This document shows, in pieces, positions 34,182-42,435 of a stretch of DNA of 44,184 nucleotides. The stretch's first letter is position 1. Each line of letters begins with the position of its first letter. A program made the position numbers and the translations under genes. Source of the stretch: Bryobacterales bacterium. Its GTDB lineage: Bacteria; Acidobacteriota; Terriglobia; Bryobacterales; Bryobacteraceae. Under the pieces are notes generated by a model. That model was given only the letters and a program-made list of their open reading frames with translations, did not search any database and was not told where the DNA came from. The stretch covers positions 3,550 through 47,733 of the forward strand of contig PMQB01000118.1 of NCBI GenBank assembly GCA_003169195.1, read 5' to 3'.

Positions 34182-35516
34182 ATGTCCGCACTCAATACCG
34201 ATCTCTATCAACTCACCATGGCGGCGGGGTACTTCGTCGAGTGTAAGTCCGACGAAATCGCTACCTTCGAACTGTCCGTCCGTCGCTTGCCTGAGCCGCG
34301 TAATTTTCTAGTGGCTGCCGGTTTGGCGCAGGCGGTCGAATATCTACGCAACCTCAAGTTCCAACCCGAAGAGATCGATTACCTTCGCTCGCTCGCGCAG
34401 TTCAAACACACGCCGCCCGAGTTCTTCGATTTTCTCTCCAAACTGCGCTTCACGGGCGATCTCTTTGCGTTGCCCGAAGGTACGCCCGTTTTCGCCAATG
34501 AGCCCATCGCCATTGTGCGCGCGCCACTCATTGAAGCGCAACTGGTGGAAACATATCTTCTCTCCACTTTTGTTTTCCAAACCATGGTCGCCTCCAAAGC
34601 CGCGCGCTGCGTCCTCGCCGCGGAGGGCCGGCCCATCGTCGAATTCGGCAGTCGCCGCGCCCATTCACCCGGTGCCGGCATTCTGGCCGGACGCGCCGCT
34701 TTCGTGGGTGGGTGTTCCGGCACAAGCAATGCCGAAGCCGGCATGCGTTTCGGCATCCCCGTATTCGGTACCGCTGCGCATTCCTGGACCATGGCCTTCG
34801 GCGATGAAGAGCGCAGTTTCCGCGCTCTGCAAAAGCTCCTGGGCGAATCAACTGTGTTCCTGATCGATACCTACGACACCATCGCCGGCGCTCACTTGGC
34901 CGCGGAACTCGGTCAGCCTATCTGGGGGGTACGGCTCGATAGTGGCAACCTGGGCGAACTCGCCAAACAGGTGCGCCGCATTCTCGACGACGCCGGTCTG
35001 CGCAACGCCAAGATTTTCGCCACAAACGATCTGGACGAACACCGCGTGGCTGAATTCGTTAAGGCCGGTGTGCCGCTTGATGCTTTCGGCGTCGGCACGC
35101 AACTGGCGACATCTGCCGATGCCCCTGCCCTATCAGCCGTCTACAAGATGGTCGAGCTCAAACGCGATGGCGAAGTTTTCTATACCGCAAAATTCAGTGC
35201 AGATAAGAGCACGCTGCCCGGCGCCAAACAGATTTATCGTTATAGTGATCGAGATGTAGTGGCGCACTACAGCGAATGCAGCAACGAATTCAAAGGCGAA
35301 CCCTTGCTGCGCCCCATCCTGGCTAGCGGCGAACTCATCGAAATCTTGCCTCCCATGACGGGCATCCAGCAACGCTCGCAAGCCATGATTGCCAAACTTC
35401 CCGAACGTTTGCGTGAACTCGGTAAAGTGGAACCTTATTCAGTTGAGATGTCCGCCCACTTACGCGCCATGGCCCAAAACCTGCGCGTAGAGATGCAACC
35501 CGCCGCCCGCACATGA
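34182..35516 (+). CDS. pncB: Nicotinate phosphoribosyltransferase
   Basis: A 444-residue enzyme that makes nicotinate mononucleotide from nicotinate, PRPP and ATP in NAD salvage. The N-terminal TDLYQLTMAAGY, the nucleotide-site EFGSRRAHSPGAG, GTAAHSWTMAF (with the phospho-accepting His), LIDTYDT and GVRLDSGNLGEL are all in the expected order. It lies 13 bases after the DUF4340 gene, so it is probably read from the ABC promoter as well. Its stop overlaps pncA's ATG (ATGA). Confidence 0.95.
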   Translation: MSALNTDLYQLTMAAGYFVECKSDEIATFELSVRRLPEPRNFLVAAGLAQAVEYLRNLKFQPEEIDYLRSLAQFKHTPPEFFDFLSKLRFTGDLFALPEGTPVFANEPIAIVRAPLIEAQLVETYLLSTFVFQTMVASKAARCVLAAEGRPIVEFGSRRAHSPGAGILAGRAAFVGGCSGTSNAEAGMRFGIPVFGTAAHSWTMAFGDEERSFRALQKLLGESTVFLIDTYDTIAGAHLAAELGQPIWGVRLDSGNLGELAKQVRRILDDAGLRNAKIFATNDLDEHRVAEFVKAGVPLDAFGVGTQLATSADAPALSAVYKMVELKRDGEVFYTAKFSADKSTLPGAKQIYRYSDRDVVAHYSECSNEFKGEPLLRPILASGELIEILPPMTGIQQRSQAMIAKLPERLRELGKVEPYSVEMSAHLRAMAQNLRVEMQPAART

Positions 35517-36088
35517 AAACGATTTTCTTCGACGTTGATACGCAGCTTGATTTCGTATTTCCCGCCGGTGCCTTAGCTGTGCCGGGTGCCGAAAACATCG
35601 TCGGCAATTTGGAAAAGCTGACGCGCTTCGCCGCCACCCATTCGCATCAAATTATCTCCACCGCCGACGCCCACACCGAAGACGACCCCGAATTCAAAAT
35701 CTGGAAACCTCATTGTGTCGCCGGAACGGTGGGTCAGCAAAAGTGCGCCGTGACGTTGCTTCCCAAACACCAGACGCTCACTTCGCAGCTGCAGGATTTC
35801 GGCTCCGTTCCGCAAATTATTGTGGAGAAGCAAATGCTCGATTGCTTCACGAACCCCAATCTAAGCCCGCTCCTGAAGTTCTTAGCCGCAGATCGCTACG
35901 TTCTCTACGGTGTGGTCTCAGAATATTGCGTCCAATGCGCCGCCTTCGGCCTTCTCAACACTGGAGCCCGCGTCGAACTCATCTCCGACGCTATCCAAAC
36001 CCTAGACCCAACCGCCGAGAAAAATCTTTTCCAAACCTTCACCGCCCGCGGCGGCATCATCACCACCACCGCCAACGTCATCACCTAA
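35513..36088 (+). CDS. pncA: Nicotinamidase (cysteine hydrolase)
   Basis: A 191-residue isochorismatase-fold hydrolase. The catalytic triad is D9 (DTQLDF), K106 (IVEKQMLDCF) and C139 (SEYCVQCAA). Metal-site residues D52 and H54 are in STADAHTED, and WKPHCVAGTVG (64-74) matches the nicotinamidase block. It turns nicotinamide into nicotinate, the substrate of the upstream pncB product. The 4-base ATGA overlap implies coupled translation. Confidence 0.93.
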   Translation: MKTIFFDVDTQLDFVFPAGALAVPGAENIVGNLEKLTRFAATHSHQIISTADAHTEDDPEFKIWKPHCVAGTVGQQKCAVTLLPKHQTLTSQLQDFGSVPQIIVEKQMLDCFTNPNLSPLLKFLAADRYVLYGVVSEYCVQCAAFGLLNTGARVELISDAIQTLDPTAEKNLFQTFTARGGIITTTANVIT

Positions 36089-36120
36089 GCAGCCTGAGAG
36101 AGAAGCCCAGACTTCAAACG

Positions 36121-36444
36121 TCAAGTGACCTTGGTCTCCCTGCTCCGCAAAATAGCAGCCAGTACCCGAGGATTACGATTTCCGTGGAGCACGGCCACAA
36201 CCCAAAGCGGTTTCTCGTCGGATGCATAAGCAATCAGGTAATCGTAGACTCGCCAGAACCGTAGCGGCCTTGACGTGAGATCAGTTCGTCGATGCCCTTG
36301 ATGCGGAAACGGTACCAAAGCGCGAACGGCTTTAAGAATATCGCCGTTCACTTTCTCGGCGGCTGTGGCACTCTCGCGCGCAATGTATTCCCAAATCTCA
36401 TCGAGATCAGAAAGTGCCTCCGGGTGAAAATCATACCCGATCAT
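36121..36444 (-). CDS. ParE/RelE-family toxin
   Basis: A 107-residue toxin of the RelE/ParE fold. Marks are YDFHPEALSDLDEIWEYIARES at the N-terminus, LVPFPHQGHRRTDLTSRPLRFWRVYDYLIAY in the middle and VVAVLHGNRNPRVLAAIL at the C-terminus. The pattern is ParE-like (gyrase poison), but mRNA interferase activity cannot be excluded. It starts within the antitoxin's last codons (ATGA overlap), the standard coupling. Confidence 0.9.
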   Translation of the reverse strand: MIGYDFHPEALSDLDEIWEYIARESATAAEKVNGDILKAVRALVPFPHQGHRRTDLTSRPLRFWRVYDYLIAYASDEKPLWVVAVLHGNRNPRVLAAILRSRETKVT

Positions 36445-36704
36445 GAACTGTGCGAATGGAGAGCGTCGCTTTTTCGACGAAAATATGCTTCGACTTCCTC
36501 GCCAGGAATCATCTTTACCTTGCCGCTCTTAATGTCATCGTAGCGACGATCCAGTGTTTCACGCGTCTGCGCCAATTCGTCGAAATAGCTAGCCATTAGC
36601 TCTTCCATTAGTTCCTCGGCCGGACGCCCGGTATCAGCGACCCACTGTTCGACCTTTGCCTGAAGCTTCGCATTTCTAACTTGCAGTTGCATGCCCATAC
36701 TCAT
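36441..36704 (-). CDS. Cognate antitoxin of the ParE-type pair
   Basis: An 87-residue protein: a short N-terminal segment MQLQVRNAKLQAKVEQWV, a ribbon-helix-helix-like stretch TGRPAEELMEELMASYFDEL and a long charged C-terminal helix (TRETLDRRYDDIKSG, then EEVEAYFRRK) of the kind that wraps the toxin. In-frame ATGs at 36704, 36698 and 36692 are all possible starts. It begins 17 bases after the stop of the TIM-barrel gene on the same strand, so the pair may be read through from that operon. Confidence 0.85.
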   Translation of the reverse strand: MSMGMQLQVRNAKLQAKVEQWVADTGRPAEELMEELMASYFDELAQTRETLDRRYDDIKSGKVKMIPGEEVEAYFRRKSDALHSHSS

Positions 36705-36721
36705 AGCCTACCGCCACGCCA

Positions 36722-38668
36722 CTACCGGTAAAACACCACCCGATGTTCCCCCGCCGGCAACACCACCGACCTCACCATCCCATCCCCAAACTTCTTCCCA
36801 TCCACCTCCACTCGCGAAACTGGCCCGCCTAAAACCGCCAGCGCCCTGCTTTTACTTACATACGCCACATCCGCCTGATCCGCCGCGCCCAACGCCGACC
36901 GAATCTCGCCATTGAAATCCGCAATCGCCACCCCCGGTTGCAGCGCACTCGCCTCAAACGTATGCTTTCCCGCCGGCGCTAATACCGTCTGCGCATTCTG
37001 CACGGGCCACAACTTCCCATCCATCTCCACCGCACCTTGCCAGTTCACGCGCGTCGCTTGCGCCGCATTCAATGTCAGCACGCCCGCCCTATCGGTTTGC
37101 GCCACCGCCGTATTCGCCGCCGCCGGCAGTAACGAAAGATCCTGCTTCTCCAGCGAATTCTCAAAATACAAAGCCACTCGCGAAAACGAAACCGCCGCTT
37201 CATGCACCAACTCCAGCAACTCCACGCCCGTTTGCTTCTTGGTTGGATACACGTCCTGATACCGCTCCACTACGTTGATGTCGACCGCCAAGTGCGACCC
37301 ATCTGGCGACAGCACCTTGTACTGCTCGGCCAATTTCGAATACCGTTCCGCGCCCAAGTTCCACAAAGTCGCCGGATCTTCCACCAGCAGCGTGCTCTTT
37401 CTCGCTTGAATCAACGGCAAACTCCGCGCCACATCCGCGCCCAACGCATCGCGAATCCCCGGCTCAAACCGGTCATCAATATGCGTCAGCACAATATCCA
37501 AATAGGGCTTCTGCGCCCGGGTCTTCTCAATCTCATCCAGCCAAGTCGCTTGCAAATTCGAGGCCAGCCCAGCCCGATAATCCAAAAACTTCCGCAAATC
37601 TTGCGCCTTTGCACCAGGCTCCAAAAGCGTCTTCGGGTCAATGCCAGCTAGCTTCTTGTAATCCGCGCGCACATCGTCATTCATCGGCGTAAATCGTGCC
37701 GGATTGCTCGCCCCTTCCAGCGATTCAAAATACAGCTCCGCTAAATTCACTCCGTCCCAATCGAAGCGCTTCAGCAAACCGCCAATCTCTTTCGAAACCG
37801 CCGTACTGCAATCCTTGTTCTGCAAGTTCATCAGCTTGCGCCAATCCAGCTGCGCATCCTGCCCCGCCGCTGTTTTCTCGCGCCACTCCGGATGATCCGC
37901 CCAAAACTTTTCACTTACGTGCGGCAACTCCAGCCACGCATACACCAAAATGGCGTTGCGATGGCAAGCCTCAATTAACCGCGCCATGTATTCATCCTGC
38001 GCGCCATCCGGTTCCATGCTGTGCCAAGCCGCTACATGCAGGACGCCCACACCGGCCTCGCGCCAACGCCGCGCCAAGTAATCCACATCTGCCCGAATCC
38101 GATAAGACGAATCAAAAAAAGCCCATAAGTTCGTAGCATGCAACGGCAAATCCAATCCCAAATCCACCAGGGCCTGCATCAAATACGGATACCGTTCCAT
38201 CCCGCTCAACCCTGGCGCTGTGGCCATCCATAGAACCGCGCCGTGCTCCGTGCGCTTTCCCGCCAAGACCGGAGCGCACTGCCATCGCTCCGTTGCGTAA
38301 ACCGTGAATCCTTCCGGTAATTGCACCTTCGCAATCTCAGCCTGTTGTTCCCAGATGATCTGCATCTTCGGCGCATGCGAATCGACAATATGCCGCACCG
38401 CCACGCGCTCCTTCTGCGGAATAATTCCGAAACCGCGCGCACTCGCACTGTCGCCTTCGAGGATCACAATCTGAGCCGCTGCCAGTTGCGCCTGCTCCGC
38501 TACCGCCGACGCGCCCACCACCACAATGCTCGGGTTAGCACTCGCCCTTGCGATCCCAACCGACCCCAAAATCTTTGTCCACGCTACTGGATTCGCGCCA
38601 TCTACCTGAAACGTTGCCGCCGAAGCCGTCAAACTGCAGCAGAGTAAAAAAGCAAAAGTGTATTTCAT
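36722..38668 (-). CDS. Exported TIM-barrel glycosidase-like protein (GHL10/PgaB-C-like)
   Basis: A 648-residue exported protein (signal peptide MKYTFAFLLCCSLTASA). Residues about 20-175 form an alpha/beta region (VVVGASAVAEQAQ; FTVYATERWQCAPVLAGKR). About 185-430 read as a TIM barrel of the GHL10/Hypothetical-GH and PgaB C-terminal kind: DVDYLARRWREAGVGVLHVAAW, NAILVYAWLELPHVSE, ADHPEWREK, RFDWDGVNLAELYFES and LDIVLTHIDDRF. The acidic residues D and E in DGVNLAELYFE and the HIDD motif are candidate catalytic groups. The C-terminus is beta-rich. The ATG overlaps the stop of the TPR-barrel gene (ATGA). A role in cutting or handling a surface polysaccharide is inferred. Confidence 0.75.
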   Translation of the reverse strand: MKYTFAFLLCCSLTASAATFQVDGANPVAWTKILGSVGIARASANPSIVVVGASAVAEQAQLAAAQIVILEGDSASARGFGIIPQKERVAVRHIVDSHAPKMQIIWEQQAEIAKVQLPEGFTVYATERWQCAPVLAGKRTEHGAVLWMATAPGLSGMERYPYLMQALVDLGLDLPLHATNLWAFFDSSYRIRADVDYLARRWREAGVGVLHVAAWHSMEPDGAQDEYMARLIEACHRNAILVYAWLELPHVSEKFWADHPEWREKTAAGQDAQLDWRKLMNLQNKDCSTAVSKEIGGLLKRFDWDGVNLAELYFESLEGASNPARFTPMNDDVRADYKKLAGIDPKTLLEPGAKAQDLRKFLDYRAGLASNLQATWLDEIEKTRAQKPYLDIVLTHIDDRFEPGIRDALGADVARSLPLIQARKSTLLVEDPATLWNLGAERYSKLAEQYKVLSPDGSHLAVDINVVERYQDVYPTKKQTGVELLELVHEAAVSFSRVALYFENSLEKQDLSLLPAAANTAVAQTDRAGVLTLNAAQATRVNWQGAVEMDGKLWPVQNAQTVLAPAGKHTFEASALQPGVAIADFNGEIRSALGAADQADVAYVSKSRALAVLGGPVSRVEVDGKKFGDGMVRSVVLPAGEHRVVFYR

Positions 38669-40644
38669 TTTGTTGTCTTGGCGTACCAGAAGCCCACGCG
38701 AACATCGTTGTAATTGGGACGGCGCGGATTGTATGCATTCAGCAAATACACGCCGCGCAAAAAATCACCAGAAAAGTAAACATTCTTCGGCAGCCAACTC
38801 GGCCGAAACCGCACACCTGGGCCAAACTCAACAGTATTTGCCCAATACTGCCGCTGCACGTCCTCCACTACGTTGGCGTTCAACAGAAGTTGCAGTGTGT
38901 TTCCGCCTTCGCCTAGTGGCATCGTGCGTCCCGCGCGGTTCTGCGAATAGAACAGCCAGTTTTTGCCAAACCTACTTACATAAATCGCATCGGCCGTCGT
39001 CTCGTAATAGAATCCAGCCTTGCTGCTCCCTGCCAAACTGCCGAACCCTTTCGCATAGTTCAGCCCGCCGCGGTAATCCGGCATCGCGGCGCCCACATTT
39101 TTCAGATCCAGATACTTGATTGATTCGCCCGCTTCCACCCAGCCCGTAAGCCGGTGCCATGTTTTGCTCGCCGCTCCCACGCCCACAATGAACGAACTCT
39201 CCGAAAGGTACTGCGGAAACTGCACATTCTGCCCAATCAGGCCGCTCTTCACATCGCCCGTAAAACGCGTCGAAACGTAAAACGAAACCAGCTTATTCAC
39301 TTTGCCCAAACCCGGAATCGGAATTGAATGTTTGATCTGGCTGTAAGTAAAAAGATCGTGCCAGCGCGAGGAAAACATCGGCAGGGCCCAAACCGTGGTT
39401 TGCGGCATCACATCGCCATTCAAAGTATGAAACGCCTTACTCGCCTCAGTCGCAATCTGTTTGTCCTCGGCGTGCCGCGCTTTATCAAACCAAACCTTCG
39501 CTTCGTCGTCCCGTTTCGCGGCGTTGTAAGCCCACCCGAGTTTCAACATCACTTCTGTGTCTTTGGGGTCCTGTTCCAACGCTTCCAGGAAATACTTGAT
39601 TGCATCGTTGTTAAACCCGGCCGCTAAGCTCTTCAGCCCCATTGCCTTCGGGTCTACGCTCGACGCACTCGGCGCCACCTCCGCCGGATGCGGAACGTCT
39701 TCTGGCCGCGTCTTAAAACCACGTAACGCATTTAACTGTTCGCGCGCCGGCCAGTCTTTCGGATTCAAACTCAGAATCTGTTCAAACTGCTCAATCGCTC
39801 TCGGCTTATCATTCATCGCCAGATAAAGATAAGCCAGTTCCCGCCGCAAATTGCTATTGTGCGGATCAAGCTTCAGCGCACTCAAGAACTCATAGGGATA
39901 TGGATAGCGCGTGCCATACAGTTCCAGCGCCTGTTCCGCCGTGCGTGATTCGCTCGACCGCGAAGCCGCCAACAAAGCCGCCTGCGCATCCTCACCTCGC
40001 TCAATCTGCCGCCACACTCGAGCCAAATGCAGCAAGAGTTCTGCCATCTGCGGCTTTAACTCGCGGCATACTTGATACTCCTTCGCCGCCAGCGGCAACT
40101 CATCGCGCAACTCCGCCAATTGCGCCAGTTCCCAGTGCGCACTAAACATCGTCAAATCGTTTGGCTTCGGCGATTGTTCAATCGCTTGCGACCAGCGCGC
40201 AATGCCCGACGCTAACGGCTGATCGATATTCTGAAACGCCTGTTCCGCCGTCTGCCGCGTGGACGCGGTCCCGTTCTTCCGCAGCTTGTCGAACATCCGC
40301 CGCGCTTCAATCGGTTCCTTCGTCTCAAAAGCCAGAAACGCGAATTCCAGCGCCGCACTCTCATCTTGCGCATTCAGCTTCAGCGCCGCCGCAAACTCAT
40401 CGCGCGCCGCCGCATTTTCACCCGTCTTCAGCAGCGTATACGCCAGATCTTTATGAATGCCCGCGTTCGCCGGTTGCAGCGCAATGCCTTTTTGGAAAAA
40501 CTCAATCGCCCTGTCGTAGTCTTTCTTCTGCAAAGCCTCGTAAGCCTGCGTCAGCTCTTTCTGACCTGGCGGAGATTGAGCTGGAACTAAAACAACTGCG
40601 ACATTAGTAAGGAAGAGAATCAGAACCAACAGGCGAAACAGCAT
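38665..40644 (-). CDS. TPR protein with C-terminal outer-membrane beta-barrel
   Basis: About 659 residues. The signal peptide MLFRLLVLILFLTNVAVVLVPAQS starts at the ATG at 40644, with GGGGA upstream; an ATG at 40686 would extend it oddly. At least eight TPR-like helical pairs fill about residues 30-390 (LTQAYEALQKKDYDRAIEFF; NAGIHKDLAYTLLKTGENAA; NSNLRRELAYLYLAMNDKPR; VMLKLGWAYNAAKRDDEAKV). The last 240 residues are aromatic, alternating strands (FVGV-type turns; RGGLNYAKGFG; GFYYETTADAIYVSRFG; VYFSGDFLRGVYLL) ending VRVGFWYAKTTK, like the NfrA/PgaA/BcsC barrel end. This is the layout of an exopolysaccharide export porin. Translation is coupled to the TIM-barrel gene. Confidence 0.82.
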   Translation of the reverse strand: MLFRLLVLILFLTNVAVVLVPAQSPPGQKELTQAYEALQKKDYDRAIEFFQKGIALQPANAGIHKDLAYTLLKTGENAAARDEFAAALKLNAQDESAALEFAFLAFETKEPIEARRMFDKLRKNGTASTRQTAEQAFQNIDQPLASGIARWSQAIEQSPKPNDLTMFSAHWELAQLAELRDELPLAAKEYQVCRELKPQMAELLLHLARVWRQIERGEDAQAALLAASRSSESRTAEQALELYGTRYPYPYEFLSALKLDPHNSNLRRELAYLYLAMNDKPRAIEQFEQILSLNPKDWPAREQLNALRGFKTRPEDVPHPAEVAPSASSVDPKAMGLKSLAAGFNNDAIKYFLEALEQDPKDTEVMLKLGWAYNAAKRDDEAKVWFDKARHAEDKQIATEASKAFHTLNGDVMPQTTVWALPMFSSRWHDLFTYSQIKHSIPIPGLGKVNKLVSFYVSTRFTGDVKSGLIGQNVQFPQYLSESSFIVGVGAASKTWHRLTGWVEAGESIKYLDLKNVGAAMPDYRGGLNYAKGFGSLAGSSKAGFYYETTADAIYVSRFGKNWLFYSQNRAGRTMPLGEGGNTLQLLLNANVVEDVQRQYWANTVEFGPGVRFRPSWLPKNVYFSGDFLRGVYLLNAYNPRRPNYNDVRVGFWYAKTTK

Positions 40645-40663
40645 AGAAATACGTCCCCGTGAA

Positions 40664-40690
40664 AGAAGTGGCCCCGTAATGCGCACTTCT
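40664..40690 (-). other. Hairpin in the gap before the TPR-barrel gene
   Basis: AGAAGTG / CACTTCT, a perfect 7-bp stem around a 13-base loop, followed on the minus strand by TTTC. It could be a terminator for the upstream gene or a leader structure limiting expression of the export pair. It fills most of the 74-base gap. Confidence 0.38.
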
Positions 40691-40718
40691 CTTTAGGACT
40701 AATCTCAGCCGTCTAGCC

Positions 40719-41630
40719 CTAATGCATTGCAAACCGTTCCACGTGGCCCAACTTGTCAACAAGATACATTGATTGACCAGTCACCCCAAGACAACTCGGC
40801 TCGAACGCACGATTCGCCTGAAATCCATAAGTGGCCACGACTTGACCGGAAAAATCCGTCTTCAGAACTGCAGCAGGCGTGAGCAGATACACAAAGTCTC
40901 CATCAACCGCAGCCGCTCGAACACGCTGTGGATCGGCCAGCTTCACCACCGAACCCCGTTTCGCATTCGGATCAATGACTTCCATATTTCCAGAAGCTTT
41001 GTCAATCAGCAACAGCTCGCCATCTTCCGTCAAAATCGAAATCGCTCCAAAAATCGGTGGTTCCAGCTTGGCCGTTGTGCGCTCTCGGAACTCTCCCTTA
41101 ACCGCTGTGCCGAAGTGCACAAGCTGTGTCTGCGATGAATGGAAATGCGGAGAAACCGCGCTGCGCCACACCAACTCATCGCGATTAGCCGCAATCGGAC
41201 TCTCCGATCCTCCCACCGGGCTCAGCAGACGTAACGAATCCAGATGCTCGCCGGCCTGGCTGTAAAGGTCCAACTCTTTGAACAGAATCCTGCCTCCTAC
41301 AGCGTCGTCTAATCGATAAGGCGCGTCCGAAACCAGCCAGAAACTCCCGTCTCGCCGCAGTAATGCCGCATTGATCAGCGCATGCACCGAAACAAAATCC
41401 GACTTGGCGTACAAGCCGCGGCCATTGAGATCTGCCGTAGAAAGTGAAGCAACGCCGCCGTCAATCCTCACGAATGTCAGCCTGTTCGGCCTCGCCGAAA
41501 AGTAGCAGCGCGCAACGCGACTTGCGTGATGCGCCTTGCCCTGGCTAGCTAAATCAAACTCCGCGTCTGGCGATAGCACTTGCTGGCCAAAAAGTCTTGC
41601 CGCCGTCAGAACCAACAAAACGGTTCTCAT
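40719..41630 (-). CDS. Exported beta-propeller-like protein of unknown function
   Basis: About 303 residues with a signal peptide (MRTVLLVLTAARLFGQQ). The ATG at 41630 fits; a TTG at 41639 is 3 codons earlier. The body consists of repeated short beta blades with a hydrophobic-x-hydrophobic-D/G turn pattern (LTFVRIDGGVASLSTADLNG, ISILTEDGELLLIDKASGNMEVIDP, AAAVDGDFVYLLTPAAVLKTDFSGQV, QSMYLVDKLGHVERF), suggesting a six- or seven-bladed propeller. No catalytic motif is seen. It is the third gene of the minus-strand cluster. Confidence 0.68.
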   Translation of the reverse strand: MRTVLLVLTAARLFGQQVLSPDAEFDLASQGKAHHASRVARCYFSARPNRLTFVRIDGGVASLSTADLNGRGLYAKSDFVSVHALINAALLRRDGSFWLVSDAPYRLDDAVGGRILFKELDLYSQAGEHLDSLRLLSPVGGSESPIAANRDELVWRSAVSPHFHSSQTQLVHFGTAVKGEFRERTTAKLEPPIFGAISILTEDGELLLIDKASGNMEVIDPNAKRGSVVKLADPQRVRAAAVDGDFVYLLTPAAVLKTDFSGQVVATYGFQANRAFEPSCLGVTGQSMYLVDKLGHVERFAMH

Positions 41631-41665
41631 GTAACACAACTACCACGATTTTGGATGGCTCGCAT

Positions 41666-42430
41666 TTACCATACCGGACTCGACAACTCCATCCGCCAAG
41701 CCGGCCCTCCGAAATACTGCGCCCCCTCCGATTTCACAAACGCCGGCGCCGCCCCATGCGCAATCCAAACATGAATATCGCCGGGCTGCTTCCCAATCAG
41801 CGGAGCAATCACTCCTGCCACTCCACCAATATCCACCTTGATGTCGAACCGTGTCGCCTTCTCCGCTCGGCCCACTATCGAAAACGTATCCTCACCCTCC
41901 GGCGTGATTACCAGCTTCACCACCCGCGGTTTTGGCGTCGCCGCCACCCATGACAACTTCGTCTCTTTCGCATCCGGCGCAATGTTCTTCAATAAATCGA
42001 CAATTATTCCGTTCGCCAAGTCGTTCGGCAAATCCATCTGCGTGGTCTCCACCTTCGCTCGCCCCTTGTCGCTATAATGCACCGTCACCTTGCCGCTTAC
42101 CGTGTTCATCTCCACATCCATCGGTTTCGGAAACGCCGGCCCGCGTTGAATATGCCGGTCACTGATAAGCCGAAAAGTTCCCTGCTCGGTAAACACCGCC
42201 GTCTCGTCATCGACCGAACCGTCTTTGAAATGAAACACCAGGTGCGCCACACCTTTACTCCCATGAACCACCTGCGTCAGGTTTCCGGAAGCCAGCACCT
42301 TTCCTTCCTCCGACCGCAGCACCAGAAATCCTTGGAACGTCCCCTCAACGTTACGCACAGGTACCGGGTCACTCGCCAATGTCATAGGTAGAAGTAAGAG
42401 GCACCCCAGCAGCCGCTGTCCAAAAGTCAT
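41666..42430 (-). CDS. Exported beta-rich protein of unknown function
   Basis: A 254-residue exported protein (signal peptide MTFGQRLLGCLLLLPMTLAS). It is all-beta in pattern (GFLVLRSEEGKVLASGNLTQVV, HLVFHFKDGSVDDETAVFTEQG, FRLISDRHIQRGPAF, GKVTVHYSDKGRAKVETTQMDLP) and ends GAQYFGGPAWRMELSSPVW. It resembles DUF3108-type or LolA-like carrier folds in style, but I cannot assign it. It begins 5 bases after the ATP-grasp stop, so the two are translationally linked. Confidence 0.68.
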   Translation of the reverse strand: MTFGQRLLGCLLLLPMTLASDPVPVRNVEGTFQGFLVLRSEEGKVLASGNLTQVVHGSKGVAHLVFHFKDGSVDDETAVFTEQGTFRLISDRHIQRGPAFPKPMDVEMNTVSGKVTVHYSDKGRAKVETTQMDLPNDLANGIIVDLLKNIAPDAKETKLSWVAATPKPRVVKLVITPEGEDTFSIVGRAEKATRFDIKVDIGGVAGVIAPLIGKQPGDIHVWIAHGAAPAFVKSEGAQYFGGPAWRMELSSPVW

Positions 42431-42435
42431 ACCCC

